Of a stretch of 64,000 nucleotides of DNA, positions 8,228 through 17,129 are shown piece by piece. The notes beneath the pieces are model-generated. The model did not search any database. It saw only the letters and a list, made by a program, of their open reading frames with translations, and had not been told where the DNA came from. How positions within the stretch are numbered: position 1 is the stretch's first letter; each line of letters starts with the position of its first letter. Position numbers and translations under genes: made by a program. This DNA is from Calothrix sp. FI2-JRJ7. GTDB taxonomy: Bacteria; Cyanobacteriota; Cyanobacteriia; Cyanobacteriales; Nostocaceae. The stretch covers positions 62,001 to 126,000 of the forward strand of contig JAHHGX010000070.1 in NCBI GenBank assembly GCA_019359675.1, read 5' to 3'.

Positions 8228-9169
8228 TTACACTTGTTTTAACGCTAACAAACAGGCACCATAAGCAGGCTCATACCGTGGCAAAATTACTCTAGCATTT
8301 CCAAACTCAGCACTAATAGATTCCATAAACTTCTCACGTGTATTAGACTTTGCCCCCCAGACACTACCCACAGTCACAATTTCAAAGCCATTATTCGCTA
8401 GATTCAGGTCTTTCACCACCACTATTGTTGCCTTTACTAACTCTTGTACACCCTCGTCAATAATTCTCTGTGCTACATCATCTCCATTTACTGCTGCATT
8501 ATCAACGACAGGCGCCAAAGAGGCAATTTCCCTTACACCCCACCCACGTCGATAAACAACTTCAATTAAATCCTCAATACTTTCTAACCCAAGTCGTTTT
8601 TTAAAATCTTCAACCAAACTAGTTGAGAGTTCGCGTCCATCATACGCACGCATCGCAGCTTTCATTCCAGCAACAGCAATATTATAGGCGCCACCTTCAT
8701 CACCTAAAATATATCCCCATCCACCAACACGCTTAGTTTGTCCTTGTTGGTTACGTCCAAATACAATAGTACCAGTTCCCGCAGCAACAACAATACCAAC
8801 ATCGTTACCAATGCCACCAACTAATGCGGTTAAAGCATCATGGCAAATAATTATATTATTAGGTGATATCCACTCAATCGGTAAATTAGGACTTTGTTGT
8901 AAATCTCTAACTATACCCTGTATAACTTCGATATCCTTAGAACGTCCGGCGCCTGCTAATCCTAAACATATTGCTTTAAGTTGAATTTTTCCTGTTTGTT
9001 CAATAGCTGCTTTAATTGCTGATTCTATAGATTTTAAAGCAGCAGTGGCACCGATACTTTGATAATTTGAGGCGCCTGCTTCACCACGACCTAATATTTG
9101 TTTTTCCTCATTCATGACAAGACAAAGAGTCTTAGTCCCACCACCATCAATTCCTAAAACATAGTACAT
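8228..9169 (-). CDS. BadF/BadG-type ATPase, N-acetylglucosamine kinase-like
   Basis: An actin-like sugar kinase of about 313 residues. The phosphate-1 motif GIDGGGTKT is at the N-terminus, a second ATP-binding loop AAGTGTIVFG lies in the middle, and GGWGYILGDEGGAYNIA is the typical BadF/NagK signature. The likely reaction is ATP-dependent phosphorylation of N-acetylglucosamine or a related amino sugar, as in cell-wall recycling. The open frame extends upstream to 9250, but those codons translate the GGTGCGTGACGC repeat, so the ATG at 9169 immediately before YYVLGIDGGG is the better start. Confidence 0.88.
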   Translation of the reverse strand: MYYVLGIDGGGTKTLCLVMNEEKQILGRGEAGASNYQSIGATAALKSIESAIKAAIEQTGKIQLKAICLGLAGAGRSKDIEVIQGIVRDLQQSPNLPIEWISPNNIIICHDALTALVGGIGNDVGIVVAAGTGTIVFGRNQQGQTKRVGGWGYILGDEGGAYNIAVAGMKAAMRAYDGRELSTSLVEDFKKRLGLESIEDLIEVVYRRGWGVREIASLAPVVDNAAVNGDDVAQRIIDEGVQELVKATIVVVKDLNLANNGFEIVTVGSVWGAKSNTREKFMESISAEFGNARVILPRYEPAYGACLLALKQV

Positions 9170-9190
9170 ATATGTATATAATAAACCGTA

Positions 9191-9251
9191 GGGTGCGTGA
9201 CGCCATGAAAAAATTTCACTGAAAATAATAATACCCGTAGCGTCACGCACC
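9191..9251. repeat. GGGTGCGTGACGCC inverted repeat element
   Basis: Arms GGGTGCGTGACGCC (9191-9204) and GCGTCACGCACC (9240-9251) flank about 35 A+T-rich bases. Same family as 5922-5990 and 38782-38864. It sits just upstream of the sugar kinase start, where it inflates the apparent N-terminus. A short direct repeat (GCGATTAATATT) follows at about 9253 and 9302. Confidence 0.75.
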
Positions 9252-9312
9252 GGCGATTAATATTGTATGTAATAAACCACAAAGGCGCCAAGTAAAGTAC
9301 CAGCGATTAATA

Positions 9313-9787
9313 TTACATGAGTTCGACAAACCTCTCCCCAACCCCTCTCCTACGATGAGAGGGGCAAATAAATCCTCCTTCAAAGAAACCAGAATCTAAT
9401 AGTTGGATAAGATTAGGGTGTTGTAATGCTTTGGTATATTCAATTTCCCTCATAAATCTATCGACAGCACTTTGACTAACTGCAGCGCCTGGTAACATTA
9501 CTTTTAGAGCAACATATTTACCAGATGTATTATGCTGTGCTAAATAAACTTCTCCAAATCCACCTTTACCAATAAGTTGAATTAACTTATAACCCTTTAT
9601 TGCTTCCAGACTTTGATTACCACTTTCCGCCAAACCTATCCAGCGATTAACTAATTCTACACAATAAGGTGGTTGTGTTGGGTCTTGATTAAAATGAATA
9701 GTTGCGGGGAAAAAGTTGGGAATGATAATTTCATTAGGGTCTAATTCAACACTAACTTCAAATGTAGTATTACTGAGCTTGAAAATT
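9313..9787 (-). pseudogene. Fragment of a Ser/Thr protein kinase gene
   Basis: The frame is open from the stop near 9790 to 9313 but has no ATG; the only candidate is a TTG at 9633. It reads about 50 residues of unknown domain, a linker, then a protein kinase N-lobe: YKLIQLIGKGGFGEVYLA (glycine loop), VALKVM (ATP-binding Lys) and the alpha-C Glu (REIEY). It stops after DSGFFEGG, where a CTCTCC.../GAGAGGGG hairpin repeat (about 9330-9366) supplies a foreign C-terminus. The catalytic HRD and DFG segments are missing, so no active kinase is possible. It is a remnant of a Hanks-type kinase gene truncated at both ends. Confidence 0.75.
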
Positions 9788-9855
9788 TTTTAGATGCTTC
9801 ACGGGGCATGACTCATGACAGTGAAAATTTTTAAGATGCTTCTACCTGGGCATGA
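9780..9855. repeat. Imperfect tandem duplication at the glsA 3' end
   Basis: About 31 bases starting GAAAATTTTTTAGATGCTTC at 9781 recur at 9823-9855 with small changes and the same GGGCATGA ending. The second copy contains the glutaminase stop codon, so the last residues of that protein (HVMPR) are encoded inside the duplication. Confidence 0.65.
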
Positions 9856-10825
9856 CATGGGGAAGGCGCCTATCAACGCAGTCAAATAAATGTAAACCAA
9901 ATTGTTGTGATAATTCTTCGCAAACTTTGACGCCACGAATACTGTTACCTCGTGCGTCTAATAAAGGAGAAAACACTCCTATTCCCATTTGACCGGGAAC
10001 TACGGCAATAATTCCACCACTAACACCGCTTTTTGCTGGTAGTCCAACTTTATATGCCCATTCTCCTGCAAAGTTATACATTCCACAGGTGTACATCACA
10101 CTCAAGATGTCTTTTATATATTGACTATCAACTGCTTGCTCTTTTGTGAGTGGGTTAACACCTCTGTTTGCTAATGCTGCTGCCATTACTGCTAAGTCGC
10201 GACAGTTTACCACGACTGCACATTGTTGAAAATATAAATCTAATGATTCGTCAATTGGTCCATCTATCATGCCGAAGTTGAGCATTAAATACGCCATTGC
10301 TCTGTTGCGATGTCCAGTGCTGCGTTCTGACGTAAATACAGATATATCTACAAATACATCTTTACCTACATAACGTTGGAACATTTCGAGTAATCTGTTC
10401 AAACGTTCGGTGGCGCCTTTACCTTTGATTAAACCTGTAGTGGCAATAGCGCCTGCGTTTACCATTGGGTTATAAGGCCGCTTCGATTGCTCGTCTAAAA
10501 TAATTGAGTTAAATGCATCTCCTGTTGGCTCGACTCCAACCCGCTTTAACACATAGTCCCTACCGTGGTCTTCTAATGCAAGTCCATGAACAAACACTTT
10601 CGATATTGATTGAATTGTAAATAAATGCTCGAAGTCACCGACTTGTACTACGTCACCGTTGACTGTAACGATGCAAATACTAAATAAGTCAGGGTTTACT
10701 TTTGCCAGTTCTGGAATATAATCTGCTACCGCACCAGTTCGCAATGATTTGTATTTGGAATATAAATCATTCATAAATTCCGATAGCGAAGATGCACTTA
10801 TGTCGGTGTTTTTTGTGTCTGTCAT
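9842..10825 (-). CDS. glsA: Glutaminase A
   Basis: Hydrolyses L-glutamine to glutamate and ammonia in the cytoplasm. The serine beta-lactamase-like fold is shown by [10 protein letters not shown] (catalytic Ser-x2-Lys), the NPMVNAGAI block, the [14 protein letters not shown] segment, and KSGVSGG near the C-terminus. The frame opens at 10897, but the extra 24 residues ([13 protein letters not shown]) look non-coding. The ATG at 10825 gives 327 residues, close to the family norm. No operon partner; the flanking kinase fragment is unrelated. Confidence 0.93.
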   Translation of the reverse strand: MTDTKNTDISASSLSEFMNDLYSKYKSLRTGAVADYIPELAKVNPDLFSICIVTVNGDVVQVGDFEHLFTIQSISKVFVHGLALEDHGRDYVLKRVGVEPTGDAFNSIILDEQSKRPYNPMVNAGAIATTGLIKGKGATERLNRLLEMFQRYVGKDVFVDISVFTSERSTGHRNRAMAYLMLNFGMIDGPIDESLDLYFQQCAVVVNCRDLAVMAAALANRGVNPLTKEQAVDSQYIKDILSVMYTCGMYNFAGEWAYKVGLPAKSGVSGGIIAVVPGQMGIGVFSPLLDARGNSIRGVKVCEELSQQFGLHLFDCVDRRLPHVMPR

Positions 10826-11670
10826 TATTGGAAGAGAAAAGGGGAAAGGAAAAACGGGAAACTCACAACATAAAAATGTGATATTCAATTGTCCCATTAT
10901 TCGGGCTGTTTGGATGCCAATTTATTAATCTAACGTATACTTACTATCTGCTCGAACGGTAAACATACAAAGCGTGCCAATACTTTTATTACTATTTATA
11001 TGCATACTTGGCGCCAAAAAATTCTCGTTCAATACTAACTTTTTAGAGCTTATTATTTTTACTTATATAAAATAAACTTAAGTATTAAACATTATTTAAT
11101 TTCACGTTAGTAAATATACTTAAGCATTAGTAATATCACTTACGTAAGTGTGTGTTGCCGTTGACATGATTTTTTACCGCTCGCCTTGTGTTTATTGTGG
11201 CGCCGTGTCACATACTTAACCACCTTGGGCACCTCTAGTTTTAGAGGGTTGTTACTACCTGTCTTGCTAAAATAACCAATTAGGTGATGTGTACTGAAGT
11301 GTATGAATGAGAAGGATTTGAGAGTTTTAGGTGTGGATAATTATTGATGATGCGAGCGTTGTTTTAGTTCCCAAAAGCTGTTAAGTTTTGAAAAAAAATT
11401 TTACGACTTTGCAAAAAAATTGTTACATAGCCCAAAGTCTCTTTGCGCTTAAGTTAGACCTTTGTCATTTTTTTTTTAAATTACCAAATTTACCAAAGTT
11501 TACGATAAATCCCTGATCCCCAAGTGCAAAATTTCGTGTTAGTCTGTTGCAGTCACAATCAAAAAGTGAAAGCGGAATGAGTTCGATATGCTCTGCTTTT
11601 TGCGCTGCCGTAGTGCAGTACCAGATGTCAGTTTCTGACTCTACCTTATGTCGCTTTAAATTCGGACAAC
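10826..11670. other. 845-base intergenic region upstream of the RlpA-like gene
   Basis: Divergent spacer between glsA and the RlpA-like gene. It is A+T-rich on the left and more structured near 11500-11660. I looked for a c-di-AMP riboswitch, which often precedes RlpA-type genes, and could not align one convincingly. A 124-codon antisense frame at 11465-11839 has no recognisable protein features and is treated as chance. Confidence 0.5.
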
Positions 11671-12705
11671 ATGAACCATAGATATATATTGACCGTTGTT
11701 GCAATGTTCTGTGCTGTTTTAAGCACACCTTCGATTGCTCGAAGTCAAACGAACAACCAAGTAGCTCCAGAAACAACTTCAGGGACATCACCATCCGTGA
11801 CGAAAGTGGGAGAGTATCAAACAAGTAACCCAGAAACAACTGCGGCTACAGAGATACATACCCATAATGTAGCTGGACGACAAGCAGCAACGCTTTACAT
11901 TCGTGATATTCCGGTTTTGACTTTTGTGGGTCAACAAGAAAACGTTAGCACTGAAACTAAAGTTGGTGCAATTGCTACTAGCAACCCACAATCTGATGTC
12001 GATACCGATAACCAGGTTAATAGCTTAGACCCAGTTCAAAGAGCGAGTATGGTAGCTGCTCGCGTCAATGACTTAATTCGCCAGAGAGTTGATGCTAACA
12101 AGATTACGGTAAGCTGGCAACAAGCCGTTGATACAAGTGCGGATACTGCCCAAACAAAAAGTTTGTCTAACAATGAATCCAACGGTCGCTACGTCATCAA
12201 AGTTGACGGTCGAGAACTTGTAGCGATTGATAACTTAACGATTGCGCCAGATTCAACCAAAAATCGCGCTGCTGATGCACTGACGGCAACTAACCGCTTG
12301 CGGAGACTAATCGGAAATGCGGCGCCAATAGACTCTATTGCCAATTTCCCAGTTTCGCTGCCATCATTGTCAATACCCAAATTGCCCAATGAAATAGTAG
12401 AGCCAATCAAAGTAACGATGCGTGGAATAGCTTCGTTCTATGGCTACGATGGTTCGGGCAATCGTACAGCATCGGGACAACGGTTTAACCCTGAACATAT
12501 GACCGCTGCCCACCGCCATTTGCCGTTTGGAACACGAGTACGTGTCACAAACACTCGTAATGGTCGTTCTGTAGTCGTGCGAATCAACGACCGAGGACCA
12601 TTTATTCGCGGTCGAGTTATTGACCTCTCCTACGGCGCGGCTCGTGTTATTGGTATGCTTGGCAAAGGTTTGGCGCCTGTCAAAATTGAGGTACTAGGTA
12701 GATAG
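11671..12705 (+). CDS. RlpA-like septal ring lytic transglycosylase
   Basis: A 344-residue exported protein. Residues 1-25 form a signal peptide (hydrophobic [13 protein letters not shown], then a likely cleavage after SIARSQ). Residues about 26-240 are a variable, Thr/Asn-rich periplasmic region. The last 100 residues are a double-psi beta-barrel: GIASFYG, then [24 protein letters not shown], and [18 protein letters not shown], with the Asp of NDRGPF and the nearby His typical of RlpA. RlpA enzymes cleave peptidoglycan strands lacking stem peptides, which matters for septum processing in filaments. The preceding gene is divergent; no operon. Confidence 0.88.
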   Translation: MNHRYILTVVAMFCAVLSTPSIARSQTNNQVAPETTSGTSPSVTKVGEYQTSNPETTAATEIHTHNVAGRQAATLYIRDIPVLTFVGQQENVSTETKVGAIATSNPQSDVDTDNQVNSLDPVQRASMVAARVNDLIRQRVDANKITVSWQQAVDTSADTAQTKSLSNNESNGRYVIKVDGRELVAIDNLTIAPDSTKNRAADALTATNRLRRLIGNAAPIDSIANFPVSLPSLSIPKLPNEIVEPIKVTMRGIASFYGYDGSGNRTASGQRFNPEHMTAAHRHLPFGTRVRVTNTRNGRSVVVRINDRGPFIRGRVIDLSYGAARVIGMLGKGLAPVKIEVLGR

Positions 12706-13090
12706 TTACCCAAAGCACCAATAACAAACTAGTGCCAGAAGGCAGAAGATAGGAGGCAGAAGGCAGAAAAAAGATTCCTTACTTGATAAGCTTTGTAGCT
12801 TTTTCTAACTGGATAGTTATTTTAGCCATGCTGCACTAGTTGATGCTGGAAAAACATAAAACTTTCTTATTACAGGCATCAATAAAATCTTAATTTACTT
12901 CATCCGCTTTCACTTAAAACATCGAATCAGTATAAATACTTATTCGACAATCTAGAGACCGTACATACATGTACGGTCTCTTTATCATTTTTGATAGAAA
13001 CCAGGTTTTTTGAAAAAACCTGGTTTCTCGTCATCGAATAAGAACGATAAACTAACGTAGGCAGGGAACCGATAAAATTAGGGGTATTGT
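12706..13090. other. 385-base spacer with two hairpin repeats
   Basis: Between the RlpA-like gene and panC-cmk. It holds a purine-rich tandem motif (AGGCAGAAGGCAGAA, about 12736-12770) and the two palindromes at 12954-13029 listed separately. No ORF or RNA gene seen. Confidence 0.6.
12954..13029 (+). terminator. Double hairpin, likely terminator region
   Basis: The first hairpin is AGAGACCGTACAT/ATGTACGGTCTCT (12954-12981), followed by TTTATCATTTTT. The second is AGAAACCAGGTTTTTT/AAAAAACCTGGTTTCT (12996-13028). Both belong to repeat families found elsewhere in the window. Together they lie between two plus-strand genes, where they would plausibly end rlpA transcription. The terminator role is inferred from position and stem quality. 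Confidence 0.5.
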
Positions 13091-14698
13091 GTGCGTTGTA
13101 TCACGACAATTGCAGCTTTGCGCTGCTATATAAAGAAATGCGGTGATAAACAAGATGATTTGAACCATTCAGAGCCGCTACAATTTGAAGTAACTAGCTC
13201 TCATCAAACAGCAGTAGGTTTGGTGCCAACGATGGGAGCTTTACATCAAGGGCATCTCAGCTTAATTCAACGGGCACGGGCGGAAAATGCCACTGTAATA
13301 GTAAGCATTTTCGTTAACCCCTTACAATTTGGTCCAGAGGAAGATTACCAACACTATCCTCGGACATTAGACCAAGACCGAAAATTGTGCGAGGAGGCAG
13401 GAGTCGATGCAATTTTTGCACCAACTCCGGAACAGATGGGAATAATCGGGAAGAATATACAAGAGTCAAAAGTAACACAGGTTATCCCTCCATCTGCTAT
13501 GATATCTGGCTTGTGTGGTCGTTCTCGGCTTGGTCACTTTCAGGGTGTGACAACAATTGTTACCAAACTTTTTAATTTGGTACAGCCCGACCGAGCTTAT
13601 TTCGGTCAAAAAGACGGTCAACAGTTAGCTGTTATTAAAAAGCTCGCGTGTGACCTGAACTTGCCGGTTGAGATTGTTAGCTGTCCTACGGTACGAGAAG
13701 CATCTGGTCTTGCGATGAGTTCGCGCAACAAATATTTGAGCGAACCTGAAAAAGAACAAGCTGCCATCTTATACCAAAGTTTACAGCTAGCTCAAGCTGC
13801 ATTTAAAGCAGGAACTCGCGACACCAACAAATTAATTGCTTTAGTTAAGCAATGTTTGGCGGTAGTTAGTTCTGTAAAAGTCGAATATATTGAATTGGTT
13901 GAACCGACTACTTTGATGCCATTGGAATTAATTCAGGAGGAAGGAATGCTCGCGATCGCTGCTCGTCTTGGTTCTACACGCTTAATCGACAACACCATAC
14001 TACGCGATCGCAAACCGATTATTGCTATCGATGGTCCTGCTGGTGCTGGAAAATCAACTGTTGCTCGTCAAGTGGCAGCTAATCTCGGTTTGATTTATTT
14101 AGATACTGGAGCTATGTATCGAGCAGTTACATGGTTAGTACAGCAATCAGGCATTTCTATTTTGGACGAATGCGCGATTGCTGAATTGGTTAGTCAGTGC
14201 GTTATTGAACTGGCGCCAAGCCAAAATCTAAGTTCCCCAGTTCAGGTATGCATCAATGAGCATGACGTTACCCAAAAAATCAGAACCCCTGATGTAACGT
14301 CAAATGTATCAGCGATTGCTGCACAAACTGCTGTTCGTCAAGCATTGGTTAAACAGCAACAAGTTTGGGGCAAAAAAGGTGGGTTAGTCGCTGAAGGTCG
14401 TGATATTGGTACCCAAGTTTTCCCTGATGCTGAAGTCAAAATTTACCTAACTGCATCCGTCAGCGAGCGCGCACGTCGGCGCCAATCTGACTTTACAAAG
14501 CAAGGTTTACCACAAATGAACCTAGAGCAGTTAGAAAAAGACATCGCCGAACGCGACTGGAAAGACAGTACCCGTAAGGTTTCTCCACTACGTAAAGCCC
14601 CTGATGCCGTCGAAATTCAAACCGATGGTTTAGATATTTCTGATGTCACAGCAAAAATTATCGATTGTTATGAGCAGCGCTTATCGCCGCAGGAGTAA
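13091..14698 (+). CDS. panC/cmk: Bifunctional pantoate-beta-alanine ligase / cytidylate kinase
   Basis: A fused enzyme typical of cyanobacteria (535 residues, GTG start at 13091). The N-terminal half is pantothenate synthetase, joining pantoate and beta-alanine with ATP: LVPTMGALHQGHLSL (first HIGH-like motif), FVNPLQFGPEEDY, YFGQKDGQQLAVI and MSSRNKYLS. From about residue 310 it becomes CMP kinase: IAIDGPAGAGKST (Walker A), LDTGAMYRAVTW, AEGRDIGTQVFPDA and RARRRQ. The products serve coenzyme A and pyrimidine nucleotide synthesis. The inter-domain linker contains the only two GCGATCGC (HIP1) octamers seen in the window, at 13952-13959 and 14004-14011. Confidence 0.96.
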   Translation: MRCITTIAALRCYIKKCGDKQDDLNHSEPLQFEVTSSHQTAVGLVPTMGALHQGHLSLIQRARAENATVIVSIFVNPLQFGPEEDYQHYPRTLDQDRKLCEEAGVDAIFAPTPEQMGIIGKNIQESKVTQVIPPSAMISGLCGRSRLGHFQGVTTIVTKLFNLVQPDRAYFGQKDGQQLAVIKKLACDLNLPVEIVSCPTVREASGLAMSSRNKYLSEPEKEQAAILYQSLQLAQAAFKAGTRDTNKLIALVKQCLAVVSSVKVEYIELVEPTTLMPLELIQEEGMLAIAARLGSTRLIDNTILRDRKPIIAIDGPAGAGKSTVARQVAANLGLIYLDTGAMYRAVTWLVQQSGISILDECAIAELVSQCVIELAPSQNLSSPVQVCINEHDVTQKIRTPDVTSNVSAIAAQTAVRQALVKQQQVWGKKGGLVAEGRDIGTQVFPDAEVKIYLTASVSERARRRQSDFTKQGLPQMNLEQLEKDIAERDWKDSTRKVSPLRKAPDAVEIQTDGLDISDVTAKIIDCYEQRLSPQE

Positions 14699-15100
14699 CT
14701 AGCTTAATTACGGTAGCAGCGTTATTGACAAATTTATTGGTCGGCTGGGGTGAGTTGGTAAATTCTGGCTCACCTATATTAACATTTATATATTTATTCC
14801 ATATATTCTATATTTCATAGTACAATTTAACCATAAATAATTTATAATAGTAATTTAGTATTGGTTAAATGAACAAAATTTAATCTGTAAAGCTTAAGAT
14901 GTTAAAAGTACTTAAGTGTCACACGTATTGCCCAATCAAAGTGGTAAAAAAGTTATTATTCGGTACAAAAACGTAATTGCATTTTTTTGATGGGGCATCT
15001 CACATGTGGAGCAAAAACAAACAGCAGACGTATCTGAGGCGCCTAACATATCATTCAAAATGCACAGTCCTTTCATCCAACCCTTCAAAAGCTCTTAAAA
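14699..15100. other. 402-base intergenic region
   Basis: A+T-rich spacer (notably 14780-14880) between two plus-strand genes. No ORF, hairpin family member or RNA gene recognised. It presumably carries the promoter of the acidic-tail protein. Confidence 0.55.
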
Positions 15101-15988
15101 ATGAAAGCTTCAGCAAAATTCGACTTTGAAGATGAGAAGTTTAATGCACCACCGTCTCAGGTCATTCCTTGGTGCCAAATGATAAATCCACGTTATGGCA
15201 CCGATGGTATGCAAGCCTATGGGTTAGCAGTAAAGCTCGATAATGCCCAAGCTGTAGGCTTTGAACCTGATTCAAATTGGCAGCAAATTGAACATGAATT
15301 CACTTCTGGGGTCGAAACGGTGTATCTAACCACAACTCCAAAAATAGTGATAGTGCGTCGCGGGCCGTTGTCGGTTAAAGACCGAGAAACAGGGAACAAG
15401 CTTGGTACACTTCGTGATAATTATGATGCATTTTTAGCAGATAAACTAAAATTTAAAACCTTTATCCGCTATCTTGTTTTTTTAGTCGGTGAGAATAAAC
15501 AATTCTTGCACGAAAAACCCTTACAATTAACACTTCACGGCGCCGCAGGTGCAAGTTTTAGTAAAACTTACTGCGAATATCAACAAGGAAGACCATCTGG
15601 TGGGTTTGTAGTAGAACTCGAACGGTCATATGCAGCTTTTCGTAAACTACCTTTTACACCCAAAGGACCATTATTTCACGCTCACGGCATTTTCTGCCCA
15701 ATTATCGACTGTGAAGAACGAGGAATTCAACCAAATACAGTTTTAGTTTCCTCGACAATAGATTATAAACATCCCACAGTTTCCAATTTAACGCAATTCT
15801 TAATCGCCTCCGATTCTCCCGAATCTCAACTTATTAATAAAACATTTGAAGAGCATAAAGAGTTCGGTAAAGAACAAGTTCGTGCGGAAAAAGAAAATCA
15901 TAACAATAACAAAATGGCAATGGCAGGAGTTGCAAGCGCTTCTTACGCTTACCCAGATGATGATGAATTTGGGTATCCTCCTTATTAA
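15101..15988 (+). CDS. Conserved cyanobacterial protein, DUF5895-like, acidic C-terminal tail
   Basis: A 295-residue protein of unknown function; from memory it resembles the cyanobacterial DUF5895 family, which I cannot verify. It has a folded part (residues 1-240, beta-rich, e.g. QVIPWCQMINPRYGTDG and LTLHGAAGASFSKTY), then a polar linker (EHKEFGKEQVRAEKENHNNN) and an acidic aromatic end (YPDDDEFGYPPY). That layout, fold plus flexible linker plus acidic tip, is like single-stranded DNA-binding proteins, whose tails recruit partners. No catalytic motif or membrane segment. Its own transcription unit, convergent with the PIN gene. Confidence 0.6.
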   Translation: MKASAKFDFEDEKFNAPPSQVIPWCQMINPRYGTDGMQAYGLAVKLDNAQAVGFEPDSNWQQIEHEFTSGVETVYLTTTPKIVIVRRGPLSVKDRETGNKLGTLRDNYDAFLADKLKFKTFIRYLVFLVGENKQFLHEKPLQLTLHGAAGASFSKTYCEYQQGRPSGGFVVELERSYAAFRKLPFTPKGPLFHAHGIFCPIIDCEERGIQPNTVLVSSTIDYKHPTVSNLTQFLIASDSPESQLINKTFEEHKEFGKEQVRAEKENHNNNKMAMAGVASASYAYPDDDEFGYPPY

Positions 15989-15999
15989 AACTTAGCTGG

Positions 16000-16079
16000 C
16001 AACGGATACAACGGATGCAACGGATAAATTACTAGTTACGAATCAACCATCCGTTACATCCGTTCATCATCCGTTGTTA
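16000..16079. repeat. CAACGGAT-type inverted repeat
   Basis: Left arm CAACGGATACAACGGATG and right arm CATCCGTTCATCATCCGTTG form a long imperfect hairpin. It belongs to the same repeat family as the copies flanking ilvD (58586-58614 and 60645-60673). The right arm encodes the last codons of the PIN gene (DDERM, then stop). Confidence 0.7.
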
Positions 16080-16638
16080 TGAGTCCTTGTTTTAATAGCA
16101 ATAATTTCGGATTTGCGGTCAAAATAGTTAAATTAGTACCGCTAAAATCAGCATCATGAGTAACTAACTTTAAATTATTTACCCTACACAATTCTGCTAA
16201 AACTTGGTCATTAAAATCAGCTTCTCCACCTGCATATTCACTTAATATTGAGACAATTTCTGCTGATTCAAATCGGATTTTAGCTGGTTCAGATTTTTCA
16301 AGAATTTTACGCGCACGTCGAGCAATTTGTTCTGCAACAGGTTTAAAACTAGAACTGTTACGGAACAATTTAAAATCGCCCGGTTTTAATTCGGATGGCA
16401 GTTTATTATAAAAAAATCTGGCGTAAGCGTTTATAAATTCTGATAGTACTAAAGCATCTAGCACAATTTGACATCCGGCGCCACGTATTCGACGTAAGGC
16501 AGAAGTATAAGCGTATCTATACTGTGACGATATATGACTGGGAGGACCATATATATACATCCAAATATTCGCGTCAAACAGTACCCCATCATGGGATTTA
16601 AAATGATATGTATCAATGGGGTACACTTGTTTGGTCAT
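16054..16638 (-). CDS. PIN-domain protein
   Basis: A 194-residue PIN-fold protein, the fold of Mg2+-dependent ribonucleases. Acidic positions are visible in order: LFDANIWMYIYG (Asp near residue 22), LSEFINAYARF (Glu), EADFNDQVLAEL (Asp pair) and LVTHDADF (Asp). These match the usual four acidic residues of active PIN nucleases. It overlaps the upstream STAS-like gene by four bases (ATGA), so the two are translationally coupled. The final residues are encoded by the CAACGGAT repeat. A toxin-like or RNA-processing role is inferred. Confidence 0.8.
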   Translation of the reverse strand: MTKQVYPIDTYHFKSHDGVLFDANIWMYIYGPPSHISSQYRYAYTSALRRIRGAGCQIVLDALVLSEFINAYARFFYNKLPSELKPGDFKLFRNSSSFKPVAEQIARRARKILEKSEPAKIRFESAEIVSILSEYAGGEADFNDQVLAELCRVNNLKLVTHDADFSGTNLTILTANPKLLLLKQGLITTDDERM

Positions 16639-17129
16639 ATACTATCTTCACCCATAGCTTGAATAATCGCATTTTTAAATTGCTGCGGATTATTAAGGTA
16701 GTCTTTCACATCTTGGATGACACATTCAATATCGGCTGCATCATCGGGGTCGATGTCGGTAAAAGTTAAACTGTTCTCTATATATTCTTCTGAGAAATTT
16801 GTGTATAACCGAGAAAAAGCTTCAGCCAAAAACGCTGAGGTAATGTCTTCGCCACCTCTAAAGGAGAGATGAACCTTTTTACCCGCTCTTAAAGCTGTGG
16901 CTACGTGTTCATAAACCCGCTTTCCGTCTTCACACACTATACAGAATCTATCTCCGAGGATGTCAGTCACACAAATCGTAACTGTACTTTCGTTTTGAGT
17001 AGGCAAGGATATGAAGCGATTCATTTTGAAACGGGTGATACCATTTTCAATATTTAATTCTAACTCGATATGCAGTTCAATGCAGGCACATACAATACAA
17101 CATTGCCGAACAACAATATTATTGAGCAA
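16635..17129 (-). CDS. STAS-like domain protein (DUF4325-like)
   Basis: 164 codons from the first start; the conserved part begins at about M36 (ATG at 17024, MNRFISLPTQNES), which may be the true start because the first 35 residues look unstructured. The core FRGGEDITSAFLAEAFSRLY followed by LTFTDIDPDD matches the STAS-like DUF4325 family. Such domains often accompany ATPase or nuclease partners. It overlaps cinA by 11 bases if the long start is used, and overlaps the PIN gene by four, indicating one transcript. Function unknown; a regulator or antitoxin for the PIN protein is plausible but unproven. Confidence 0.65.
   Translation of the reverse strand: MLNNIVVRQCCIVCACIELHIELELNIENGITRFKMNRFISLPTQNESTVTICVTDILGDRFCIVCEDGKRVYEHVATALRAGKKVHLSFRGGEDITSAFLAEAFSRLYTNFSEEYIENSLTFTDIDPDDAADIECVIQDVKDYLNNPQQFKNAIIQAMGEDSI

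Noticed and set aside
11440-11670. c-di-AMP (ydaO) riboswitch before the RlpA-like gene
   Set aside because: Position is classic, but I could not align the conserved core helices and loops; left uncalled.
11465-11839. 124-codon minus-strand ORF upstream of and overlapping the RlpA-like gene
   Set aside because: Cys-rich, low-complexity reading with no domain; the plus strand has a clear signal peptide and RlpA fold.
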